Below are positions 15,676 through 22,658 of a DNA stretch of 37,351 bases, in pieces (the first letter of the stretch is position 1; each line of letters begins with the position of its first letter). Below the pieces are notes generated by a model. The model saw only the letters and a list, made by a program, of their open reading frames with translations. It did no database searches and was not told the DNA's origin. The stretch is from PKWO01 sp036384915 (GTDB taxonomy: Bacteria > Pseudomonadota > Gammaproteobacteria > Burkholderiales > Burkholderiaceae_D). Both the position numbers and the translations under genes were made by a program. Location of the stretch: contig DASVLJ010000058.1 of the NCBI GenBank assembly GCA_036384915.1, positions 1 through 37,351 of the forward strand, given 5' to 3'.

Positions 15676-16149
15676 TCAGTCGTTTGCAAGGGATAGATAC
15701 GTGTCTAAAGTGTTGGCGCGCTCGCACAGGCGAAATATCACCTGTAAATCGATTTCGAATCCCGATTCGGATCTCGATACGGTATCGGAATCTCCGCCAT
15801 ACAGCGAGAATTCGATGCCCTCGCTTTTTCGATGAAATTCCAACCAGGCGCGCTGGGCGCTAATCAAATCCTCTTTCTTCTTGCCGCTGAGCTTGCCGAG
15901 CACGGATTTGTAAACAGCGTTCAATCGGTTGTCTTGAACTTTCTTTTCCGCGGTTTCGCATGCGCCAAGAGCGGCATGATCTGCATTTGAATCCGCTTTG
16001 TCGATGCACGCATAAAACGCACTCGTGATGCCTTTGGGGGCCTGACTCTTGATGACTTGTGCCGTGCTGGCGGCGCTGGCTTGTCCATAAGCCTCAAAGC
16101 ATATCAGCCCCAAAACAACTGCTACAGCAAACGAATGAATGCGTTTCAT
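15676..16149 (-). CDS. Periplasmic LprI-like protein, candidate immunity protein
   Basis: A 157-residue protein with a signal peptide (cleavage near EAYG, residue 22) and an LprI N-terminal domain (DUF1311, PF07007) at about 62-106: ALGACETAEKK, NAVYKSVL and the diagnostic SAQRAWLEFHR. LprI of Mycobacterium is a lysozyme inhibitor, and this domain is found in proteins that protect against peptidoglycan hydrolases. Cys48, Cys64 and Cys142 could form disulfides in the periplasm. The ATG at 16149 is preceded by AAGGAAT; an upstream in-frame ATG at 16176 has no such site. Lying 27 bp before the lysozyme-like gene, it most simply neutralises that enzyme in the producing cell. The role is inference from domain and position. 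Confidence 0.8.
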   Translation of the reverse strand: MKRIHSFAVAVVLGLICFEAYGQASAASTAQVIKSQAPKGITSAFYACIDKADSNADHAALGACETAEKKVQDNRLNAVYKSVLGKLSGKKKEDLISAQRAWLEFHRKSEGIEFSLYGGDSDTVSRSESGFEIDLQVIFRLCERANTLDTYLSLAND

Positions 16150-16594
16150 ATGGTGATTCCTTATTCGGCCCGACAAGTTGAGTTATAAATTTTGCCATAA
16201 ATTGAGCGGCTTCCGTTGTTTTATTTGTATATTTTGATGCTTGTCGAAGTGGCATCTTGAGCTCCGAAAAATACGCTCTGCGATACGCTCTGCGCCTGGA
16301 GTAAGCCCATTGGGGGTGGAGCAAATCGGGCAGTTTTACGAAGCATGCGATGGCACCGTAAGCACAATTTTTTCCCGTGGCGATTGGTGTGGTATGCAAA
16401 ATGCAGGTGCGGAACTGGGGAGGCGCGGCAACGGAGGTTTTGTATGGAAACAGAGGTGCCGGAAATAGCCCGGACGGAAGGACCGCAAACTCACAAAATA
16501 AAAAATGCCAACATATAGTGCACGACGGCGCAAGGCATATGTCTATTTGGCAGGATTGTATGTCCCGCTCCCGTGGCATGCCATATCCCCATAA
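16150..16594. other. AT-rich intergenic region upstream of the LprI-like gene
   Basis: About 445 bp without a convincing gene. The one long minus-strand frame here (to 16579) has a composition with no domain, runs into the LprI-like gene and lacks a ribosome site, so I discount it. A minus-strand TATAAC about 30-35 bp upstream of the LprI-like ATG may be the operon's -10. A 12-bp unit, ATACGCTCTGCG, is duplicated in tandem at 16271-16282 and 16283-16294. The stretch could be decayed DNA of the accessory block. Confidence 0.4.
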
Positions 16595-17545
16595 TTACAC
16601 GTTCTCGCCATCGAAGTAGTCTGAGTCAATTCGCTTTATTTCGAACGTGCTGACCGGCGATACTCCGACGTTGTGGTCGACCATATAGGAGGTAAGTTGC
16701 TCCCCATCGATTAGGATAATCTTCGCAGAGATGACGTTTGTGTACTCAATTGCCTCGCGAGTAAAGGTGGAGGTAGTGATGAAGATGCCTTTGTTTGCTC
16801 GTTGCCCTTGCAAAGCGCCAGCGAATTTTTGTATCTCTGGACGGCCGACTGTTCCCCCCCAGCGTTTGGCTTGCACATAAATCACATCCAAACCCAGCTT
16901 GTCCTCCTTAATCATTCCATCGATGCCGCCGTCACCGCTTTTTCCTATTGCACGTCCCGCGTCTCTGCGAGAACCTCCGTACCCCATGGCGACAAGGAGA
17001 TCGATCACCAACCGTTCGAAAAACGCTGGGGTTGACGTCTTGATTTGTTCTAACAGCTCGGCCTCTAAGTTGCCGCGCAGGCGTTGATAAGCTTGGGAGA
17101 AGAGTTCTTCTGGGGTCGAGTCCGGTTGATCCTCAGGCAACTCAACGTCCGGGACTTGAAGACTGACTTCGTTAGCCTTTGGGGTCGTTCGCTGTTCACC
17201 ACGTCGCAATTTGAAATCTAAATACTCCGGATATTGTTCCAAGGTGGAGTTGTCGATCCTGGAAATCTGCTTTGCAAGAAGCTCCAACCCCCTTTGTGTT
17301 ATTTGGAAAAAGCCGCGTTTCCTAGATTCTAATAGTGCTGCCTGTTTGAGATATGTACGTGCCCATCCGACTCGGTTATCAAATAGTGGCGCAGTGCCGC
17401 TAGGCAACATAACGTTGCGCTCTTCATCCGTGACAGAGAATTCCGTAGCGAGTGCCTCCACCGCATCCCTGAAGCGATGCTCCAACCCATCCCCAGCGAT
17501 TCGAAGGAAGGGAAGCATTAAAGTCTGATAGTCTGGAATTGCCAT
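16595..17545 (-). CDS. mrr: Mrr-family type IV restriction endonuclease
   Basis: A 316-residue Mrr protein. The N-terminal winged-helix Mrr_N domain (about 1-95: DYQTLMLPFLRIAGDG, MLPSGTAPLFDNRVGWARTYLKQAALL) recognises DNA; the C-terminal Mrr_cat PD-(D/E)XK domain (about 170-290) has FERLVIDLLVAMGYGG, GDGGIDG (Asp209) and VQAKRW (Gln225, Lys227), the nuclease centre. Mrr enzymes cut DNA carrying methylated bases, so it defends against modified phage or foreign DNA. All catalytic residues are intact. Codon and base usage are more AT-rich than the housekeeping genes to either side, consistent with acquisition by transfer. There is no modification enzyme nearby, as expected for type IV. Confidence 0.92.
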   Translation of the reverse strand: MAIPDYQTLMLPFLRIAGDGLEHRFRDAVEALATEFSVTDEERNVMLPSGTAPLFDNRVGWARTYLKQAALLESRKRGFFQITQRGLELLAKQISRIDNSTLEQYPEYLDFKLRRGEQRTTPKANEVSLQVPDVELPEDQPDSTPEELFSQAYQRLRGNLEAELLEQIKTSTPAFFERLVIDLLVAMGYGGSRRDAGRAIGKSGDGGIDGMIKEDKLGLDVIYVQAKRWGGTVGRPEIQKFAGALQGQRANKGIFITTSTFTREAIEYTNVISAKIILIDGEQLTSYMVDHNVGVSPVSTFEIKRIDSDYFDGENV

Positions 17546-17719
17546 ATGAGAATTTGTCGTTTGAATAATTATCTTGCGTCAAGCATAGCACTTTGAAGAT
17601 TGAGGAATCTAGCGATCAGTAGAGATAATAAAGTTGTCCCAGGATGATTGGGCGATTTGGTTGGACGGAGCGCGAAACCGGAAGTAGAACGGGAAATCGA
17701 AAATTTTGCGCCCAAAACA

Positions 17720-17749
17720 AAAACGCCAACCCGCATGGGTTGGCGTTTT
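17720..17749 (-). terminator. Intrinsic terminator of tRNA-Phe
   Basis: A perfect 13-bp inverted repeat (AAAACGCCAACCC at 17720-17732, GGGTTGGCGTTTT at 17737-17749) with a four-base loop. On the minus strand the stem ends in a T-rich run (GTTTTTGTTTT), 14 bp after the tRNA 3' end. It also has T residues on the other strand. Confidence 0.9.
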
Positions 17750-17763
17750 GTAAGGGATATCCT

Positions 17764-17839
17764 TGGTGGCCTGGGGCGGAATCGAACCACCGACACAAGG
17801 ATTTTCAATCCTCTGCTCTACCGACTGAGCTACCGGGCC
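17764..17839 (-). tRNA. tRNA-Phe (anticodon GAA)
   Basis: A 76-nt cloverleaf with encoded CCA. D-stem GCTC/GAGC with loop AGTCGGTA, anticodon stem and loop with TTGAAAA (anticodon GAA), T-stem GGTGG/CCGCC with loop TTCGATT, and discriminator A73 are all in place. The acceptor stem is GGCCCGG against CCAGGCC, leaving a C5-A68 mismatch that is unusual. It is a single-gene transcript with its own promoter and terminator. Confidence 0.96.
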
Positions 17840-17849
17840 AAGACGCGAG

Positions 17850-17877
17850 ATTATAGCAGGGTTGGTGCGAATTGCAA
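17850..17877 (-). promoter_or_regulatory. Promoter of tRNA-Phe
   Basis: On the minus strand TTGCAA (17872-17877), a 16-bp spacer and a perfect TATAAT (17850-17855) lie 11 bp before the tRNA 5' end, a normal arrangement for a stable-RNA promoter. Confidence 0.75.
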
Positions 17878-17908
17878 GTCAATGCGCGAATTATTATTTC
17901 GCCGGGGC

Positions 17909-17914
17909 TATAAT
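17909..17914 (+). promoter_or_regulatory. -10 element upstream of the UbiH-family gene
   Basis: A perfect TATAAT lies 51 bp before the ATG at 17965. No clear -35 hexamer precedes it at the usual distance. Confidence 0.45.
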
Positions 17915-17964
17915 GGCCATTCCGGCCTCATCGGCTTTATTTCGGCTTTACTTCCTTATCTTTC

Positions 17965-19152
17965 ATGCATCAAACCAGCGATATCTGCGTAGTGGGTAAT
18001 GGCGCCGTCGGCAAGGCGATGGCTTTGGGTTTTGCCCAGGCAGGCAAGTCGGTGACCTTGCTGAGCCCTGCGCTGGCACCTGCCTGCAATGTGCAGGAAA
18101 GCTGGGATGTGCGTGTCTATGCCTTGAACCATGTGGCGCAGGCGCTGTTGTCGCGGCTGATGGTGTGGGATGCGCTCGATGCGGCGCGGGTTGCACCGGT
18201 TGAGGCGATGGCGATCGAGGGCGATGGCGGCAGTAGTGCCGGCAAGCTTGGTTTCGATGCCTATGGCGCGCGCGTCGGCGCGCTGGCGTGGATCGTGGAA
18301 GACCGTAACCTGAATCAGGCGCTTGATGCGGCCTTGCGGTTTGCGCCCAAGGTGAAGCAGGTGGCGGGACGTGCCGTGGCGTTGAACCAGGGCGATGTTG
18401 CCGCGCTGACCTTGGATAATGGTGATACGCTCGAGGCTCAACTTGTGGTTGGCGCCGACGGGGCGCAATCCTGGCTGCGCGGCCACTGCGATATCGGTTA
18501 TGGCTATCGCTCGTATGGACAGCGCGGGGTGGTGACCAATTTCGAATGCGAAAAGCCGCATCATGGCACGGCGTTCCAGTGGTTTTGCGGTGCGCAGGGC
18601 ATTATTGCCTTGCTGCCGCTGCCGGGCAATCGCGTTTCGCTGGTCTGGTCGGCGCCCGATGCGCTGGCTGAACAATTATTGCGTGAGCCGGCCATCAAGC
18701 TGGCTGAGCGCCTGGCGCCTTGGGCTGCGGAGAAGCTGGGGGGCTTGACGCCGGTGCAGCCGGAATCGATCAAGGCATTTCCGCTCTCATTGCTGCGTCC
18801 GCATGCCATGACGGCGGTGCGCGTGGCCCTGGTCGGCGATGCGGCCCACGTGGTCCATCCCTTGGCCGGGCATGGCATGAACCTCGGCTTCGGCGACGTG
18901 GAGGCGCTGCTCAAGGTGACCGATGGCGTGTCCGATTGTGGCAATGCACGCCTGCTGCGCCGCTACGAGCGGGCGCGAAAGGAAGACGTGCTATTGATGC
19001 AAGTGGCGACCGATGGCCTGGCGCGTTTGTTTGCCAGCGAAGCCGAGCCTTTGCGTTTCCTGCGCAATGCCGGCATGAACTTGTTGAACGGCTTGCCGGT
19101 CTTAAAGAGGCGGCTGATAGCACAGGCTTTGGGCCGGCCCTTGTCGGCATGA
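17965..19152 (+). CDS. UbiH/UbiF/COQ6-family FAD monooxygenase
   Basis: A 395-residue flavoprotein hydroxylase of the family that introduces ring hydroxyls during ubiquinone synthesis. It has the N-terminal dinucleotide fold ICVVGNGAVGKAMA (7-20, the first glycine motif with Asn in place of one Gly), the DG region VVGADGAQSWLR (161-172) and the FAD ribityl-binding GDAAHVVHPLAGHGMNLGFGD (291-311), which is diagnostic for UbiH/UbiF/UbiI. Which ring position it hydroxylates cannot be told from motifs alone. It is followed 114 bp later by dsbC on the same strand. Confidence 0.88.
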   Translation: MHQTSDICVVGNGAVGKAMALGFAQAGKSVTLLSPALAPACNVQESWDVRVYALNHVAQALLSRLMVWDALDAARVAPVEAMAIEGDGGSSAGKLGFDAYGARVGALAWIVEDRNLNQALDAALRFAPKVKQVAGRAVALNQGDVAALTLDNGDTLEAQLVVGADGAQSWLRGHCDIGYGYRSYGQRGVVTNFECEKPHHGTAFQWFCGAQGIIALLPLPGNRVSLVWSAPDALAEQLLREPAIKLAERLAPWAAEKLGGLTPVQPESIKAFPLSLLRPHAMTAVRVALVGDAAHVVHPLAGHGMNLGFGDVEALLKVTDGVSDCGNARLLRRYERARKEDVLLMQVATDGLARLFASEAEPLRFLRNAGMNLLNGLPVLKRRLIAQALGRPLSA

Positions 19153-19266
19153 CCACGCGCGCGCACGTGGCCGCCATGGATGAACGGCGCGAAAGCGTCG
19201 TCCGAACGGACTGAGGATTTTCCCGGAACGCGCTACAATTCCTGAAACGCTTTAACTTTGGATACC

Positions 19267-20028
19267 ATGAATATTGTGAAGATCGCATTGTCCGCTTTGC
19301 TGGTTGCTGTCGCTGCTGTTGCTTATGCCGATAATTCCCCGGCAGCCAAGGGGGCGCCGGCCATGACACCTGAGGAGGCTAATATCAAGCAATTGGTCGA
19401 GCAGCGCCTCGGCCAAGGCGCGAAGGTGGATGCGGTACGCAAGACCGATTTCTCCGGCCTGCCGCTGTATGAAATTCATGCCGACGGCGAGGTGATGTAC
19501 ACCGATGCCACGGCCAAGTATCTGGTGGTCGGCCACGTCGTCGATCTTGTTTCGCACAAGGATTACACCAACGCCAGCCTTGCCGAGCTGAACAAGATCA
19601 ATTTCAACGATCTGCCGCTGGATTCCGCGATCAAGATGGTCAAGGGCAACGGCAAGCGCGTGATCGCGGTGTTCGAAGATCCGAACTGCGGCTATTGCAA
19701 GAAGCTGCGCCACGAACTGGCCGATATGGATAACGTGACGGTGTACACCTTCATGTACAACATCCTGGCAGCCGATTCCTCGACCAAGTCGAAAAACGTC
19801 TGGTGCACATCGAACCGTCTGAAGACCTGGGACGACTGGATGGTGAATGGCAAGTTGCCGCCCAATGCGCCGGCCTCCTGCACTTCCACGCCGAACGATC
19901 AAATCTATGCACTGGGCCAGAAGCTGCATATCACGGGCACGCCGACGATTTTCTTCGCCGACGGCACCCGTTCGCCGGGTTTCATGGAGCGCGCGGGGCT
20001 GGAACAGAAGTGGTCCAGCTTGCAGTAG
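19267..20028 (+). CDS. dsbC: Periplasmic disulfide isomerase DsbC
   Basis: A 253-residue thiol:disulfide isomerase that corrects mispaired disulfides in periplasmic proteins and is kept reduced by DsbD. It has a signal peptide (MNIVKIALSALLVAVAAVAYA), an N-terminal dimerisation domain (about 33-95), the thioredoxin-fold active site CGYC (141-144), the second conserved pair Cys180/Cys205, and the cis-proline loop GTPT (Pro226). The ATG at 19267 follows TTTGGATACC; a TTG nine bases upstream is less likely. A TACAAT at 19234-19239 could be its -10. The gene ends in a strong terminator facing the convergent LysR gene. Confidence 0.95.
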   Translation: MNIVKIALSALLVAVAAVAYADNSPAAKGAPAMTPEEANIKQLVEQRLGQGAKVDAVRKTDFSGLPLYEIHADGEVMYTDATAKYLVVGHVVDLVSHKDYTNASLAELNKINFNDLPLDSAIKMVKGNGKRVIAVFEDPNCGYCKKLRHELADMDNVTVYTFMYNILAADSSTKSKNVWCTSNRLKTWDDWMVNGKLPPNAPASCTSTPNDQIYALGQKLHITGTPTIFFADGTRSPGFMERAGLEQKWSSLQ

Positions 20029-20063
20029 TCTTTGGCGTGCGCACCTGAGGTGCGCCGGTATCG

Positions 20064-20099
20064 AAACGGCATGGGTTCGCGCTCATGCCGTTTTGTTTT
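20064..20099 (+). terminator. Intrinsic terminator after dsbC
   Basis: AAACGGCATG (20064-20073) pairs with CATGCCGTTT (20084-20093), extendable by two pairs, followed by TTTTGTTTT. A run of A on the left arm lets it also serve the convergent LysR gene ending at 20104. Confidence 0.85.
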
Positions 20100-20103
20100 C
20101 TAC

Positions 20104-21006
20104 TCAGCGTTTTCCGAAATCGCCTATCTCTTGCACTACATAATCGACGAAGGCGGCGACGCGCGCCGACTGGCGCCGATGGGGCAGCACGGCATGGATT
20201 GCCAGCGGCGGCGGTTCCCAGGCGGTCAGCAAGCGCACGACGCGGCCGGCTTCCAGGTCTTCGTCGAATTGCCACAGCGGTGAAAGGGAGATACCCAGGC
20301 CGGACAGCACCATGGCGCGCACCGCTTCCGAACTGTTGCTCGTGGCATTGCCATGTACTGCCACGGTGGTTTCCCTATCTTTGCGCGTGAAGCTCCAGGC
20401 ATTGACGTTGGGCAGCAGCGTAAATACCAGGCAGTTGTGCTGCAGCAGTTCGTCCGGCGTCTTGGGCGTGCCGTGGCGCGCCAAGTATGCAGGCGCGGCG
20501 AACACGCCGCGGCGCATGTTGCCTATGGTGCGGGAAACGAGATTGCTGTCGCGCTGTGCGCCGAAGCGCAACGCCACGTCCGTGCCTTCGCCCACCATGT
20601 CTTCATTGCGGTCGCTCAATTGCAGATGGATGCGGATCGCGGGATGCTGCGCCAGGAATCCTGCGATGCGTGGAGCCAGCCAACTGCGGCCGAAGCTGAC
20701 CGAGGAAGCGACGCGCAATGAGCCGGCAATCTCTTCGCGGCCGGTTTTGAAGCTGCGCTCGGCGGTGTCGACGGCCGCCAGGATTTGCCGGCATTCGGCG
20801 TAGTAGCGCTCGCCCTCGTCGGTCAGCGCCAGCTTGCGCGTGCTGCGCACGAACAGGCGTCCGCCCAAGGCGGTTTCGAGCGCATTGATTTGCTTGCTGA
20901 TATTCGGTTGGCTGCTTTGCAGCTCGCGAGCTACGGCCGAGAAGCTGCCGCGCTCCACGGCGCGCACGAACACTGCCATGGCTTCGAGCTTGTCCATGTT
21001 ATTCAT
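20104..21006 (-). CDS. LysR-family transcriptional regulator
   Basis: A 300-residue LysR regulator. The winged helix-turn-helix occupies residues 4-63 (MDKLEAMAVFVRAVERGSFSAVARELQSSQPNISKQI...LGGRLFVRSTRKLALTDEGERYY), followed by the two-lobed effector domain (GSLRVASSVSFGRSWLAPRIAGF and so on). The start may be the ATG at 21006 or the one at 20997; the latter gives the family-typical MDKLEAM and leaves the palindrome at 21001-21023 fully upstream. It is divergent from the quinone oxidoreductase gene and is its likely regulator. Confidence 0.92.
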   Translation of the reverse strand: MNNMDKLEAMAVFVRAVERGSFSAVARELQSSQPNISKQINALETALGGRLFVRSTRKLALTDEGERYYAECRQILAAVDTAERSFKTGREEIAGSLRVASSVSFGRSWLAPRIAGFLAQHPAIRIHLQLSDRNEDMVGEGTDVALRFGAQRDSNLVSRTIGNMRRGVFAAPAYLARHGTPKTPDELLQHNCLVFTLLPNVNAWSFTRKDRETTVAVHGNATSNSSEAVRAMVLSGLGISLSPLWQFDEDLEAGRVVRLLTAWEPPPLAIHAVLPHRRQSARVAAFVDYVVQEIGDFGKR

Positions 21007-21023
21007 TCTAATTTGGAATGAAT
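21001..21023. promoter_or_regulatory. Palindromic LysR-type binding site
   Basis: ATTCATTC (21001-21008) and GAATGAAT (21016-21023) form a perfect 8-bp inverted repeat around a seven-base centre. The inner part, ATTC-N7-GAAT, has the T-N11-A form of LysR boxes. It overlaps the first candidate ATG of the LysR gene, fitting negative autoregulation and control of the divergent oxidoreductase. Confidence 0.7.
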
Positions 21024-21105
21024 GTTATAGCAATACAGTGACTTATAGGAATGGCTGTGCCGGCGCAGAATGTCCCCATCAACTCACCTCTGATTGGAGA
21101 GCATC

Positions 21106-22107
21106 ATGTCCCACTTCGCCACCATGCGCGCCATGGTCTTGCAGCAAGCCGACGGCGCATTCATCCCCACCGATCTGCCCAAGCCCGTGCCGCAAGCGGG
21201 CCAGGTGCTGGTGCGCATCCACGCGGGTAGCATCAACCCGCTCGATATCAAGATCCGCGCCGGCTTGGCTGCACATGCGCGCCAGCCCTTGCCGGCCGTG
21301 CTCGGCATCGATCTGGCCGGCGTGGTGGAAGACGTCGGGGCAGGGGTGACGCGCTTTGCGCCCGGCGACGAAGTCTATGGCATGGCCGGCGGCGTTGGCG
21401 GCTTGCAGGGTACGGCCGCGCAATATGCGGCTGTCGATGCCGATCTGCTGGCGCATAAGCCGGCCAGGCTGAGCATGCGCGAAGCCGCGGCCATGCCTTT
21501 GGTGGCGATTACGGCGTGGGAAGGCCTGGTCGATCGCGCCCGTGTGCAGGCCGGACACAAGGTGCTGGTGCATGGCGGCGCCGGCGGAGTGGGGCATGTG
21601 GTGGTGCAAATGGCGTTGGCGCATGGTGCGCAAGTCCATGCCACCGGTTCGGCGGCGGACCGCGAGGTGATCGAGGCGCTCGGTGCCGTCTTCATCGACT
21701 ATCGCGGCAGCACGGTAGCCGATTACGTGGCGGCGCATACCGGTGGCGAAGGTTTCGACGTGATCTATGACACGGTGGGCGGCGCCACGCTTGATGCCTC
21801 GTTCGCCGCCGTGCGCGAATATACGGGCCATGTCGTCAGCGCGCTCGGCTGGGGCGAACACAAGCTGGCGCCCCTGTCGTTCCGTGGTGCAACCTATTCC
21901 GGGGTGTTTACCTTGATGGCCTTGCTGAGCGGGCGCCACCGCGCCCATCACGGCCATATCCTGGCTGAAACAGCGAGGCTGGCTGACGCGGGAAAACTGC
22001 GGGTGCGGCTTGATGAGCGGCGCTTTGCGTTGGAGCAGATCGAAGCTGCGCATGTCTTGTTCTCCGCCGGCCAGGCGAGGGGCAAGTTGGTGCTCGACAT
22101 CGTTTGA
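21106..22107 (+). CDS. Zinc-independent NADPH:quinone oxidoreductase (MDR superfamily)
   Basis: A 333-residue medium-chain dehydrogenase/reductase of the quinone oxidoreductase type. It has the GroES-like N-domain (VLVRIHAGSINPLDIKIRAG, PAVLGIDLAGVVEDVG, FAPGDEVYG) and a Rossmann domain with VLVHGGAGGVGHVVVQMA, the AGGVG NADPH signature. The cysteine ligands of the structural and catalytic zinc sites are absent, so it should act without zinc on quinones or activated alkenes. GGAG precedes the ATG at 21106; an in-frame TTG at 21094 is less likely. It is under likely control of the divergent LysR protein. Confidence 0.9.
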   Translation: MSHFATMRAMVLQQADGAFIPTDLPKPVPQAGQVLVRIHAGSINPLDIKIRAGLAAHARQPLPAVLGIDLAGVVEDVGAGVTRFAPGDEVYGMAGGVGGLQGTAAQYAAVDADLLAHKPARLSMREAAAMPLVAITAWEGLVDRARVQAGHKVLVHGGAGGVGHVVVQMALAHGAQVHATGSAADREVIEALGAVFIDYRGSTVADYVAAHTGGEGFDVIYDTVGGATLDASFAAVREYTGHVVSALGWGEHKLAPLSFRGATYSGVFTLMALLSGRHRAHHGHILAETARLADAGKLRVRLDERRFALEQIEAAHVLFSAGQARGKLVLDIV

Positions 22108-22138
22108 GCGGCGCCATACGCGTATTTCGCGCCGGGTC

Positions 22139-22144
22139 TATAAT
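22139..22144 (+). promoter_or_regulatory. -10 element of the molybdenum hydroxylase operon
   Basis: A perfect TATAAT lies 45 bp upstream of the ATG at 22189. A matching -35 is not evident. Confidence 0.45.
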
Positions 22145-22188
22145 CGTTCGCGGCAGTTTTTCTCGAACGAACATTCCGGGAGCGAGGC

Positions 22189-22647
22189 ATGGTTACACTG
22201 AACATCAATGGACGCGACACCGAGGTGGATGCCGATCCGGCTACGCCCATTCTCTGGGCCCTGCGCGACAATCTGAACATGACCGGCACCAAGTTCGGCT
22301 GCGGCATGGCGCTGTGCGGCGCCTGCACGGTGCATTTGGACGGCCAGGCGATCCGTTCCTGCGTCACGCCGATCTCGGCTGCAGCAGGGCGCAAGATTAC
22401 GACCATCGAAGCGATGGAGGCCGACAATATCGGCAAGGCGGTGCAAGACGCCTGGGTCAAGCATGATGTGCCGCAATGCGGCTACTGCCAGAGCGGCCAG
22501 GTGATGAGCGCGACGGCGCTGCTGTCGACCAACAAGAATCCGACTGACGCCGACATCGATGCGGCCATGAGCGGCAACATCTGCCGCTGCGGCACCTATC
22601 AGCGCATCAAGGCGGCGATCAAGGACGCTTCCAAGGCTTTGGCATAA
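22189..22647 (+). CDS. iorA: [2Fe-2S] subunit of a molybdenum hydroxylase (IorA-like)
   Basis: The 152-residue small subunit of a xanthine-oxidase-family enzyme. It binds two [2Fe-2S] clusters that carry electrons away from the molybdenum centre. The plant-ferredoxin-type cluster ligands are Cys38, Cys43, Cys46 and Cys58 (FGCGMALCGACTVHLDG...SC); the C-terminal four-helix cluster uses QCGYCQSGQ (Cys97, Cys100) and ICRCGTY (Cys132, Cys134). The pair with the downstream gene resembles isoquinoline 1-oxidoreductase (IorAB), a two-subunit type without a FAD subunit. It is followed 11 bp later by the large subunit. Substrate unproven. Confidence 0.92.
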   Translation: MVTLNINGRDTEVDADPATPILWALRDNLNMTGTKFGCGMALCGACTVHLDGQAIRSCVTPISAAAGRKITTIEAMEADNIGKAVQDAWVKHDVPQCGYCQSGQVMSATALLSTNKNPTDADIDAAMSGNICRCGTYQRIKAAIKDASKALA

Positions 22648-22658
22648 GGAGACCCATC

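Noticed and set aside
16094..16579. 161-residue frame upstream of the LprI-like gene
   Set aside because: Overlaps the LprI-like start, lacks a ribosome site, has irregular Cys/Arg-rich composition and no recognisable domain.
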